Below, in pieces: positions 37,031-47,560 of a stretch of 64,000 nt of DNA. A model generated the notes under the pieces. It was not told the origin of the DNA. It saw only the letters and a list, made by a program, of their open reading frames with translations, and ran no database searches. Location: assembly GCA_003290165.1 (NCBI GenBank), contig QNQO01000602.1, positions 496,001-560,000 on the forward strand, read 5' to 3'. The stretch's first letter is position 1, and each line of letters opens with the position of its first letter. The position numbers and the translations under genes are program-made. Origin of the DNA: Berberis thunbergii. Taxonomy: Eukaryota; Streptophyta; Magnoliopsida; Ranunculales; Berberidaceae.

Positions 37031-37592
37031 CCCCCTCAATATCAACATGTTCAACATGTACTTCATTTTCCATCTTCCAAAGTGGTGTCTTATACTTCTT
37101 CATTGAATCATTATTCTTATTGTTCCACGTCACATCAAATGCTTTTGTTTCTTCTGCCAGCAATGCGAGCTTTGATGTCACGTCCATCTTCTTCGCTGCA
37201 ATTTCTTTTTTTCTTTTATAGCTTTGTGATTTGTCTTCCTTGTGTCTTTCTTTAACATCCTCAAAGTAAATCACATCCTTGGCGGTGATGTTCCACTGTT
37301 CGGTAGAGTTTCCAACTCTATCACTTGTCTTTGCAAGCTACTTTGATTTGTCAACTTCTTTGACCTTTTCACCAATCTCTACACTCATGGTAGAGTCAAC
37401 AACTTCTTGTTGCAACACTTCAATTTTTCCTTCATTCTGTTGTGTTTCAGCTCTAGCATGTGTCTCCACAATCTCATCCTGATAGTCCTTGTCTTCTTCC
37501 TCACATTTGGAATTGACCTCCCAATTGGAACTAACTTTCCAGTCACTTCCATAAGTGATATCTTCTTCAATCATTGGTAGTGCTACGTACAT
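37031..37592 (-). other. Low-complexity acidic/lysine-rich frames of the copia-like element
   Basis: Two minus frames (90 and 84 codons; the left one begins inside the 3' LTR at 37,005) are rich in E, K and V. They have no recognisable domain. They fill the place where pol would be in a complete element. Whether they are translated is unknown. Confidence 0.35.
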
Positions 37593-37759
37593 GGTTTTCT
37601 AGCTCCTCCCATTCTTCTTCACCGTCTTCATATCTTGTGATGTCCATCTCTTCTTCAACCAAATCTTCCATCTCAGTTGTCGCAAATGCTACAAGATCTC
37701 ATTCATCTTTGATATCCTGGTGATTGTCAGATGTTACTAAGTTACCTTCAGCAACTTTT

Positions 37760-38690
37760 GACTAACAACCTTTTGCATAATGACCTTTTTTACCATAGTC
37801 GTTGCATTCTTCTATGATATTTTTTTTGGAATAAAATGCTATATGACCTTGTTTTCCACATCTGTAACATATCCTTATTTCTCTATTTTCTTGCTTGACA
37901 TCACCATGATTATTTGGTCGTCCCCCTTGAACTTATTTTATCGAAAATCTTTGGACCTTCCACCCTTCATTTTACTAGAGTAGAGGGCTTCCCCATTATC
38001 ATCCTTGACTGTGACTTTAGCCATTTGTTTTGCCAGCATCTCTTGATTTATCAATATATTTTCCAACTCCAAAGCGAGGGTTATGTGGGCTACCCTTGGA
38101 TTGCCACAATAAACTAGTTGTATTCGAGTCGTAGCCCCCGAATAATAATTCTCCATATACGAGCTACACTAATTGTTGACCCCGCATCTAACTGTGAAAT
38201 CTCATGACATATATTTTTAACTTTCATAAAATAGTCAAAGAAAGAGATAGACATGTTAACTTGTGCAATAGTGCCATTCTCATTCTCAAGCAACTGTAGT
38301 CGATCGTCGTTAGCTCTTGAGAATAATGCAGCAAATGCGTCCCATGCTTCTTTCGAGTCTTCACATGTGGAATATGTTCTATCAAAATCTTTTGAATTGA
38401 ACTCTTAACTGCGAACATTGTCTTTTCAGCCTGTATTTTCCACTTCGTAGCTTATCCACATTTGTCGGAGTATTTATGGTGGAATAACTTCATTTTCACC
38501 AACAATCTTCCACAAGTCTTGCCCTTGGAGATATGATTTCAGACACGACTTCTAATGAGTATAATTATTATTGTTCAGCTTCTCAATTTCATTATATAAA
38601 CCTGCCATGTCCGTCATAGTTTCGACAGCACCACAATAATAGCTCCATGCTAACTCCGTTCTCCTGGCACCTGATCGCGACTGCACGATT
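37760..38690 (-). pseudogene. Copia-type gag remnant
   Basis: The sense frame contains EIEKLNNNNYTH, then KSCLKSYLQGQDLW, the N-terminal signature of copia gag, with the intervening W codon turned into TAG. Later it reads SKEAWDAFAALFSRAND and FFDYFMKVKNICHEISQL. Two zinc-knuckle-like motifs at 37,765-37,870 are damaged: CYRCGKQGHIAFYS lacks the last Cys and CNDYGKKGHYAKGC lacks the second. Stops occur throughout. Confidence 0.75.
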
Positions 38691-40839
38691 CCTTGTTGTT
38701 GCCTTCAACCACCAACCATGGCTTTGATACCAAATTGTTAGAAATTCCCGACCCAAAGATCAATTACAAACACTCAATTTATTAATTGGAATAACAATAC
38801 TCGCAAATTTCAACTTACAACTCACAAATTACACATACAACTTCTCACAATCTCACACTCAAAACTCATACAATGACCCAAACCTAATACTTAGACTTTA
38901 CTCACTTGGATGCCTCATACACAATGAGCCAATGACTATTTATAGATTGAGCCTGAAAATCTCTAGAGAAAAGGATAGTTTTAGAGATATTTTGTAAGGA
39001 GAATTTTAGATAGTTAGATATTTTAGGTGGTGGTAGAATAATGTAGAGAAAGAGGACTCCATTGAGTCTAAAGCTTGGAGAATTCTCGTTTTCTCTAGAA
39101 AACTCTATGTTGGTGTTGATATTCCAACAAAAATCATGTGAGGTTAACCATTTAGTGGCATTTTCCCTCCTGCTGTGCTGATTTGAGTGACATGAATCTC
39201 TTGTGGAAGAAAATGATAACTGATTCCGAGCCTCTCAAAGATCTTCTTCAGTTCGAAAACAAGTTCTGATCTCCTTGAAGATTTCTCCCCAAAGTTTTGA
39301 TGATTCATTGTGTGGGAAACAGAGAGACTCATCTTTAGCTTGTCCATGTTCTCAATATCTTTAAATACCACTCCATGTCCTGGTTTCCACCACTCGGGTT
39401 TGCTTTCTATGTACAGAACAACAATTGAAAAATTGAACTCTTGATTCTCAAAGAACTCTTGTTTCCATCACTCATTGCTTTCTATATATATATATTAGCT
39501 ACACTATGCCCGAAGGTTCAAAAGAAAAATTGAACTCTTGATTCTCACGATATAAAGTTAGCTTAAACAATGAGATGAAGACAAGAATATGAAGGTAGAA
39601 GAGGTTACTTACACTTGTATGTGCCTTTTAAGAGCATTAATGGTCTCTACAGGTGTAGAGACATCTATAGTGAAATCAACAGAATCACCCATTTCTGGAC
39701 TTCTATAGAAATTGCTGATGGGCTTTGTACTTAAAACAGAGTTAGGGTAGAAGATCTTTTCGTTGTCATATCGGAGGAAAACAGTTGTCAAAATGTTCAT
39801 TTCTTCAACTATCATCTGCATTTATCATGAGGGGAAAGACGATAGAAAGCTTAGCATTTGAATTCAGATAGTAAAAGATTCAAGATATATTAGAATTTAA
39901 CTTGTTTATAATCGTATTCTTTAATTTACTCGTTTTTTTAGTTTGTTTAATGTCTAACCTGGACACCATCAATGACACAACGATCCCCGACATCAAAAGG
40001 ATGCATGACAAAAACAAAGATGATGGATTCGAAGATGGTTTTGGCAGTGTTCTGGAACACGAAACCCGCAAGCAGAAGCTGGGTCATTATGAGGAAGATG
40101 ACCTTGGTTGTGGCTAAATCCAATTGTAGTAGGAAAACCACAATAATAATCACAAACACAATTGAGCTTGCTAATTTGTGAAGCTGATTGACTGCAGTTT
40201 TGGTGTCATTCAGGGAATGAGCCAGAGACTTCCGCTCTCGGTAAGCGTATAACTGTATTTAGAAATCACTATCAAAGGTATTAGTCATTTAATTTATCAC
40301 AAAATTGTGAAGAAGGTATTTAGATTTGTACTACATTTCGGGGCACAACACTTATCAGGTCAGTTATGCTTACCACCCAGTTCCTGAAAGCAGACTTTCT
40401 TATCTGTCCTGTTTCTATAGCTCCTTCGAAATGAGGGAATATAGTATGAACTTCTTCCATCCTTAGAAACCTTAATAAATCTTCCTCTTCAATATACCTG
40501 CAAAATCAACACAGCTTATGAAAATTAAGGAATAGATGCCGTAGGTTATGGACATGTCAAATTCTTTTCAATATCTGTATGCTTATTGATGCTCTTTAAT
40601 CAATAGAGAAAATGAAAAAAAGTTGGCTGAACTTGAATAATTTCAATTTTTTTTTCTTTCAAAATGACTCAGCTGGATTTATGATTTCGTCCTCAAAATG
40701 AGTTCATCCTATACATTTTTGTAACCAAATTGCTTTACTGGTCTCAGATGAAGGCAGTTGTTCGTGGTTGTCTTCAAATAATAGTGATGTGGGAGAAGAA
40801 TACATCTAATTAAAAAAAAAATGTCTAATTCAGGACCAA

Positions 40840-40887
40840 GGATACCGTCGCTAATTGCCGTAGCTAATTTTGCTTTTTTTTGTAGTG
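40840..40887. mobile_element. Isolated CACTA-like terminus in MSL intron 1
   Basis: Reversed, it reads CACTACAAAAAAAAGCAAAA, then TTAGCTACGGCAATTAGCGACGG. This is a CACTA-type end with a GCGACGG-type subterminal word. No matching second end was found nearby. It is probably a remnant, in intron 1 of the MSL pseudogene. Confidence 0.4.
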
Positions 40888-41179
40888 GGCACAGCTGCTC
40901 TACTCAGGAAGGAACAAAGATTATGGCCATAAACCGGCTAACAAAGTCACAAGGACTTGACACAAGATTTTACATCTGCAAGGGAGACGATAACACATGG
41001 GAGTAGTGGTGGGAAAAGGTGGTAACTCAAAAACCCTTTTCACCAACTATCATCTTTGCTGAGAAAAATAAGTTGAAACCCTTGTTGACCACATAATGTG
41101 CTCCTGAACCTGCACTCATTCATTACGCATGACTGTCTCCGTCCCAACACTAGAATCAGAACCATCACATGATGTTATA

Positions 41180-41308
41180 CAGAAATTCTAGGGAGCGAGG
41201 GATGGGTATCCCTCTCGAGATAAGCGAAACTGCCTCGAGATGCACGACATCACTTATCTCGAGGGGGATGGGTACCCTCGCTCCTTCCCTTGCTCCCTAG
41301 AAGGGCTC
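41180..41308. mobile_element. Mutator-like MITE with 9-bp duplication
   Basis: GATGTTATA is repeated at 41,171-41,179 and 41,309-41,317. The 129-bp element has terminal inverted repeats sharing TTCTAGGGAGC.AGGGA and an inner pair around CTCGAGATAAG, so most of it can fold back. Nine-bp duplications are typical of Mutator-like elements. It lies in intron 1 of the MSL pseudogene. Confidence 0.8.
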
Positions 41309-42520
41309 GATGTTATATGTGTATTTTTGTCTCTTTCAATCAACTGTTTTAGCCTAAACTGAATTCAATACTTCCTACAATGCGGATTCTATAATTCACT
41401 GGACCACCCAAGCACTATAGCACGCTTGAAAATGGAAATTTCGCTTTGCGCACTAGCTAACCAGAACCTCTGCGCAATTAGCCTAAAGCATAGAAAGTGA
41501 AAGAAATTCTGAGACTAGAGTATACTCACTTGGCACCAGGTTTGGCGACGTGCTTGAAGATCCAAAGAGCTAGAGCTTTCATTTCATCCTCAGTTGTCAC
41601 CTCGGAATCAGCTTTACCAAAATCCTCAACAGTCCTAGAGATCGTCGACAAGCCAGTGGACTTCAAGAAGTTCAACAACCTCTTGAAACTCCAAGCATTA
41701 GCAGTGGTAGTCATGCTCAGCTTCCTCAACTTTTCCATATGGATCTTTCTTGAACCCGATCTCTTAAATGAACCTATCTTCAATTTCGCCTGAGCATTGG
41801 CCATTTTCTTATTCATCTCATACATGTCTGGATCAGTTTCATCTAATGAAGGGCCTGAGAGCATTTCCAGTATATAGTGGTGGAAAACGCTCTCCTTCAT
41901 CCGTTCAAAGAACGTTGAAACATGAAAAGAAGAAGCTAGGATTTTCACAAGGAGTATCTTAATAAGCCAAATGGTGGCCGCCATACAAATTGCAATGAGA
42001 GTTTTGAAGACTTTGAGAAGGATAGGATGATTCTCTTTAACTTCATCAGGACTGAACATTATTGACCAAGATGCCAAAACTAATCCGAACCATAAACAAT
42101 TCCTGAAACTCCTCTCGAGACCGTACACGAAGTACAGAAGCTGAGGCGACCAGTTTGCTAGTGTGGTTCTAGATCACTGTCGTCATCAGACGATGGTGGT
42201 TTCTTCTCAATGGTGGGTTGTGGTTCTTTGGATTTTGAATACTTTGTCTCTTGAAACCGAGACTTTGGCTTTGTGAAGCTGAGGCGACCAGTTTGCTGGG
42301 CTTTTGGTTGAGAAGATTGCATAGCTGGTCCAGTTGAAGACGAATCAGCCATGCTATTGTTTCCGGTAGCGGATGCCGGTGCTTGGGCTGCTTGGCCACC
42401 TATGAAGAGAACCACTTGTTCTGAAGTTAATTCTCTGGACTCCTTGGCCTCCATGTCACCCATCTCTACACACTCCATATCTTCTTCAACCTCTTTGCAA
42501 AGTGACACAAAGAAGTGCAT

Positions 42521-43561
42521 AGATCAATATCAGGAGCTTCTAGTGCTTATAAAGTGAGAGAATGACTCCATTTGTAACTTTATGAAGAAAGTTTGGAAAG
42601 TTACAGAAGTTGGGGAAATATGCAAGATTTATTAACCTGCACTTTCAGAGCTAAAAACCATCATTGTTGAGTGCAAGTGCAATGCGCAGAAACACACAAT
42701 GCATATTGTGAATGCCTCTTTGAAAAGGTAGCGACTACACCGCACCATCATATCCTCTCTCACATCACCAATGTGTTTTTTTTTACATCACCAATAAATA
42801 TGCATAACATAGAAACCCAAACTCAAAACGAAAAAAAATGCAAAGCATGATAACTTTCAATCAATTTAAACCCTCAATTGAGATCGATTCTTAAGCTCAT
42901 CAAAACACGAAAGTTGTAGTACTATTATTATATAAGAAACAAAACTTGAATCACTTTAAAATGTTTTGAAATGAGCAAGTTATGATCATTTTACCAAAGT
43001 CGCGCAAAACTTTCTCGCAATAAAAATGGGATAGCGTTCCTGACTTTCGGCCAACTTATGTACTCGATTGAGACCAATTCTAAGTTGATTAAAACATAAA
43101 AGTTGTAGTACTCTGAGTTTTCTAATAAAAAAAACTTAAATCACTTAAAAATGTTTTGAAATGAGTAAGTTATAGTCATTTTACTAAAGTCGCGCAAATT
43201 TATCTGAAAAATAAAAACAGGATAGTGTTACTGACTTTTAGCCAACTTACTAAAAGACACCACCACCTTTCTGAAGAACACCACCACCTACTAAAAGACA
43301 CCACCAATGCAAACAAAAAACCCTACCTCTCTTATCTTCTCTCTTCTCCATCAATCGCCACTACCACTACCACCCCACCACCGCCACTTCTCCTCCTCCT
43401 CTTCACCATCACCACTCCGCCACTACCACTTCTCTTCCTCTCATTTTCTTCTTCTTATTCTTCTCCCTCAATTACCACCACCACCCCGCCATCGCCATCT
43501 CTTTTTTTTTTCTTCTTCTTTTTCATCAATTACAACCGCCACCTCTCATCCTCCTCTTCCC

Positions 43562-43641
<80 letters not shown>

Positions 43642-43798
43642 ACTATTATTCTTCTCTTTCTCTCCTCACCTCTTCCTTTTTTCCTCCATCTTTTTCTATT
43701 TCTCTCTCTTCTCCCAAGCACCATTACCACCACCACTATCGCCCAGTGGTAGGGCGTGGCGTGGGGAGGTGGTGGTGGGCGAGGTGGTGGTGGGGCTG
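42521..43798. other. Upstream of MSL: tandem duplication and low-complexity DNA
   Basis: No gene is visible. About 42,872-43,061 and 43,072-43,249 are diverged direct repeats with a 200-bp period (shared AAAATGTTTTGAAATGAG and AAAGTCGCGCAAA). 43,300-43,560 is C/T-rich with CCACCA/TCTTCT words. 43,562-43,640 is a pure TTA microsatellite of about 25 units. Long Ser/Pro/Ile or Leu frames here are artefacts of composition. Confidence 0.7.
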
Positions 43799-46056
43799 TG
43801 ATGCCGGGCAGAATAGCGATTATCCTGCAAAATAGTTCTAACAGATAATCCACGGGGAGGAACACAAGATAATTGCCCAAAAACACAGAGAAATACTTTA
43901 ATGTTCAATTAAAATTATCAAAATCAAAGGTCTCTCTAAATTAGCCATCAAGCCAGACTTTATAGCTGAAACTCATTATTAGAATTTCACCAAAACATGA
44001 CAATTTTCAATAATCATACTAAAACAAAATACTTAATAAAAGAAATAATCTGCCAAGAATTTGGCCCAAATTGGGTTAAGAATCTCTTCCTAAAATATAA
44101 AAGAAATATTACCTAAAAGAAAAAAATAAATCCTAAAAGAAAACTGCATATTCTTAAAATAAAAATAGAATCAAATACTAAAATAAAAAATAATTTATTC
44201 TTAAAACAAAAGTAAAGCCTCATTCTAAAAGTAAACTAAAAATACTTCTAATTAAATTGAAAGATCTCTCAAAGCAAATTAGGAACTCTAGGAACCCGAA
44301 TTAGAAATTCTAGAAATCTTACTACATCAGTCACCCCGGGTTGGAAAGAACTCGTCCTCGAATTCACAACAGCTTCAGCGGAATCTTCAGGTCGCAGCCC
44401 AGGAGGAAGATCCTTTGGTATCAGGTCAGAAAACTCTGTTAGCTGCTGCACCTCTGCTGGTAAATCTGAATTCACGCATGCAGGGGCTAGAAAATCATGG
44501 TGGACGACGACACAACACTTGTGTAGGTGGAATCCATCAATTCCTGCACGAACACGTGACGCGAAGGGCTGCAAGTGCACTGTTGTTGTACTAAAAGCAA
44601 GTGTCCGGGGTGCAAATAGTCGAACTGATTTGTAAAGCAAATTTCTCCCCGCCAGAAACTTGTGGTCTTCGTCTCTAGTGTCCTGCATCTCGTGAGTTAC
44701 TCGTTGTTCTTCTTTTCCATTTGGCGCCAATACCTGCATGAGAGAGAGGGAAACAGGAAGGAAGATAGAGATGGGTAAGGGAGGTAGGCGAGGTGGCGGC
44801 TGATGGTGGTGCTCGGCAGATACAACATTGAAGAGGATCTCAAGCTTCTGAGCATGAGTCTTAGCAACCTTCGTCAAGACAGTTAGTTGCTCAACCTGTT
44901 CAACTCTTCCAATTCCCTTGCGACCATGTGCAACTACAATGACCTTGAGCTTCTTATCGACTGATCCCCATGTTATCTCACTGGGGTCCTTCATGAACTC
45001 TTTGTCCATGAACTTATCTGTCTTGCTCATCATCTTCTCCCAATCTCCAACACCATCAGTAGTTTCCTGATCTTCATCATCGTCCACACCTTTCGACTCA
45101 ATCTTCGAGGGATCCTCCTCGAACTGAGAATCTTCATCCTTCTCTTCATCAGTGTCATACATAGGCTTTCCAAACTCTTTAGTTTCATCTACCACGTCTT
45201 CCTCAAGCTCGACATCGTCATACACATGTTCTTCATGCTCCCATAATCGAGCATGATTGGGATACGGGTTTTCGAAACTGGAATCAGAATCGTGATCTTC
45301 CATCTCACGATTACCAAAATCCTGCGTCCTTAGAAGCCGGGTTAACTCTGCAACTTGCCTCTGTAAATCTTCAATCATCATATTCTTAATGTTACGATCA
45401 CAGTGAGGGGCTTCCTCATTTAGAACCTGCCCGTGACGACTATGACCACGACCACCAATCATAGAAACTGATGAAATCTCACTCCAAGAAGATATTGAAG
45501 CTCTGATACCAACTGACGCTGGGCAGAATAACGATTATCCTGTAGGCTAGTTCTAACAGATAATCCACAGGAGAATTGCCCAAAAACACAGAGAAATACT
45601 CTAATGTTCAATTAAAATTATCAAAATCAAAGATCTCTCTAAATTAGCCCACAAGCCGGACTTTATAGCTAAAACTCATTATTAGAATTTCACAAAAAAA
45701 TAAAAATTTCCAATAATCATACTAAAACAAAATACTTAATAAAAAAAATAATCTGCCAAGAATTTGACCCAAATTGGGTTCAGAATCTCTTCCTAAAATA
45801 TAAAAGAAATATTACCTACAAGAAAAAAATAATTCCTAAAAGGAAACTGCATATTCCTAAAATTAAAATAGAATCAAATATTAAAATAACAAGTAATATA
45901 TTCCTAAAATAAAAATAAAGCCTAATCTTAAAATGAAATTAAAAATACTTCTAATTAAATTGAAAAATCTCTAAAAGTTATTTACTAAATAACTTTGATA
46001 GCAAATTAGGAACTCTAGGAACCCAAATTAGAAACTCTAGAAATCCTTCTGCATTA
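43799..46056 (-). mobile_element. Compact LTR retrotransposon with a single chimeric ORF
   Basis: LTRs at 43,799-44,329 and 45,514-46,056 are direct repeats (TGATGTAGTAAG...CCCGGCATCA on the minus strand). A perfect 5-bp duplication GGCTG lies at 43,794-43,798 and 46,057-46,061. The primer site (45,497-45,512) reads TTGGTATCAGAGCTTC, initiator-Met type, and the polypurine tract beside the left LTR is ACCCGGGGTGAC. The internal region is only 1.18 kb and is filled by one 397-codon ORF. The right LTR has lost the canonical TG (TAATGC), so this copy may not be able to move again. Confidence 0.9.
44269..45462 (-). CDS. Chimeric retroelement ORF: gag-like N-terminus, eIF3c-like segment, pol linker
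   Basis: This 397-codon frame has no stop. Residues 1-75 are retroelement-like, with IEDLQRQVAELTRLL (coiled coil) and DSDSSFENPYPNH, known from plant LTR elements. Residues 80-138 are very acidic. Residues about 139-217 (44,812-45,048) read DWEKMMSKTDKFMDKEFMKD, then PSEITWGSVDKKLK and QLTVLTKVAKTHAQKLEILF. This matches, from memory, an internal region of plant eIF3 subunit c, a core translation initiation factor. Residues 335-357 (AEVQQLTEFSDLIPKDLPPG) resemble the pol linker just before RT. The last 20 residues read into the 3' LTR. RT and integrase are absent. The function, if any, is unknown. The open frame may reflect youth or selection. Confidence 0.75.
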   Translation of the reverse strand: MIGGRGHSRHGQVLNEEAPHCDRNIKNMMIEDLQRQVAELTRLLRTQDFGNREMEDHDSDSSFENPYPNHARLWEHEEHVYDDVELEEDVVDETKEFGKPMYDTDEEKDEDSQFEEDPSKIESKGVDDDEDQETTDGVGDWEKMMSKTDKFMDKEFMKDPSEITWGSVDKKLKVIVVAHGRKGIGRVEQVEQLTVLTKVAKTHAQKLEILFNVVSAEHHHQPPPRLPPLPISIFLPVSLSLMQVLAPNGKEEQRVTHEMQDTRDEDHKFLAGRNLLYKSVRLFAPRTLAFSTTTVHLQPFASRVRAGIDGFHLHKCCVVVHHDFLAPACVNSDLPAEVQQLTEFSDLIPKDLPPGLRPEDSAEAVVNSRTSSFQPGVTDVVRFLEFLIRVPRVPNLL

Positions 46057-46061
46057 GGCTG

Positions 46062-47560
46062 GTCGGTTGGTGTTGCTCCAGTAAAGAGAGAAAAAAAGTG
46101 AGGGTGAGTGGTGGTGTCTTTCAGCAGATAAAAAAAATAAGTGGGGTAATAGTGTCCTTCAGTGAAAATTGTGGTGTTATTTAACAACAACCTTAAAATT
46201 ATAACAAACCTAGCAAATGAGGTAAGGGCTGATTTTTGTATATGTACAAGAATCAATAGTTCCAATGTCAAAGACATTTGATCCCCCGATTGCATCTACA
46301 ATACTGATTTCCTAATATAGAGGTCCAACAATGAGGTTCCTAATCAACTAGCATTACTTTCCATATCTGCAAATCAACAAATAATATATGTTCATTTTCT
46401 CAGTACCCTCGTTCAAGCTAATATTGTATGGAGACAACATTTAGCTTGGAATGTAATTCTTGAAAATGAGTTGTTTGGTAGTTGATGAGACATCAAACAA
46501 TCATCTGATCACAGCCGAACACGTGGCACAGATCGACTTTAATGAAAAGGGTCAGAAGGAGGGAAAACATGTAATAGTGCTTAAGTACTACTAAAAAATC
46601 TTAAAAAAGAAGGAAAAATGAAAAGAGAAGAAGATAAATAATTTGTAGTAGAAGTGCACCCCCCTTGGAAAAAGCAAGACAATCAAAATGTTGGGCGTCA
46701 TCATATTTGTATTACTACATTAGGTGAGATGGTCAAGTTTCACATCATGCATTAGCAGCCACCTAGCTAGCCTTTTATCGCATAAGTTTAGCATCGCCTT
46801 TGACGTTAAAGTATAACACAACGAAAAAGCACACTTTGGTGACGAAGCGTAAGGTAGTCGTAAGCTTTGACGCACGAGAATTAAGCTTTACCTTGAAGCT
46901 CAACCTAAGGCGTAAGCCTCATACGTTTTTCTAAACATTGTATACACACACAAAAAGATAATTTCTCATTGTTCAAGATGTGAAATGTGCATTTTAAAAC
47001 ATAAAACATAGGTTTCAAACTATAAATTTTAGGTTTTTATGAAGTTTAAGTTTCACCCTTAGGTTTTGAAGTGAAATGAGACTCAATGTGTAAGTTTCAT
47101 AACTTTTACAAAATCATGCTTGAAATAAAAAGAGTATTGATAGTTTTTCAAAAATATGCTTGGATTAGAAAGCATCTTGATTTGACTATGCTTTCAGCTT
47201 TTTATTGTTATTTGGTTTAAAATTTTATTTAGAACTAATGCTAGTTAGTACATTCTTGGACTTGATAGATACTTTTCCATATATGACATTCCATTGAGTG
47301 ATTTAAAACTAACCCTTTTGTGATTGGTGGAAGACCCTTTTTTAGGAAATTAAGGGATATAAATTTATTTAAAAAACATTAATTATGTTAATCCTTAAAA
47401 ATTATTACTTGAGTTAAAACTCACATGAGGTAGAGCTGGTACGGGTAAAGTGTCATCGAACAATTAAGCAAGTAAGCATCAGGATCATCGTACTGTCGAG
47501 CAAGGCTGCATTCAAGTGCTCTATTGGCTTAGCTAGACAATTTAGCCAAGAACTGGTGAG
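46062..47560. other. Intergenic DNA without recognisable features
   Basis: The beginning (46,062-46,190) continues the GT-rich sequence into which the compact LTR element inserted, and resembles 43,250-43,310 reversed (GACACCACCAC words). The remainder is A/T-rich with no coding frame, repeat pair or RNA gene that I can support. Confidence 0.5.

Larger units (their letters stand above)
36622..39129 (-). mobile_element. Non-autonomous copia-like LTR element with gag only
   Basis: LTRs of about 400 bp lie at 36,622-37,030 and 38,736-39,129 (TGTTGGAATATC...TTTCTAACA on the minus strand). The primer site at 38,720-38,734 reads TTTGGTATCAAAGCC, the initiator-Met tRNA type used by plant copia elements. 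Flanking AATAT (36,617) and AAAAT (39,130) could be a duplication with one change. Inside there is only gag-like sequence on the minus strand, with no protease, integrase or RT. Each LTR has a TATA box (CTATAAATAG sense) near 36,825 and 38,940. It inserted 14 bp downstream of the MSL stop codon. Confidence 0.85.
39144..42520 (-). pseudogene. MscS-like mechanosensitive channel, MSL10-type, broken
   Basis: Five homologous blocks are present: N-terminus 42,160-42,520; rest of exon 1 41,526-42,136; exon 2 40,374-40,497; exon 3 39,959-40,252; exon 4 39,613-39,815; exon 5 39,144-39,414 (TAA at 39,144). Key motifs are KILASSFHVSTFFERM-like sequence in exon 1 and FESIIFVFVMHPFDVGDRCV, the conserved MscS pore-side region, in exon 3. 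NILTTVFLRYDNEKIFYPNS is in exon 4 and NHQNFGEKSSRR in exon 5. GT-AG sites join exons 1-4 in frame. Exon 1 has lost the segment that carries the first transmembrane helices; a 23-bp filler replaces it and the N-terminal frame ends at TAG 42,158-42,160. The acceptor of exon 5 is also not recognisable. These defects argue against a working channel, though a shorter product from a downstream start cannot be excluded. Confidence 0.85.

Noticed and set aside
43225..43886. Overlapping frames of 118-175 codons rich in Ser, Pro, Leu or Ile
   Set aside because: They arise from C/T-rich low complexity and the TTA microsatellite. Both strands are open for compositional reasons.
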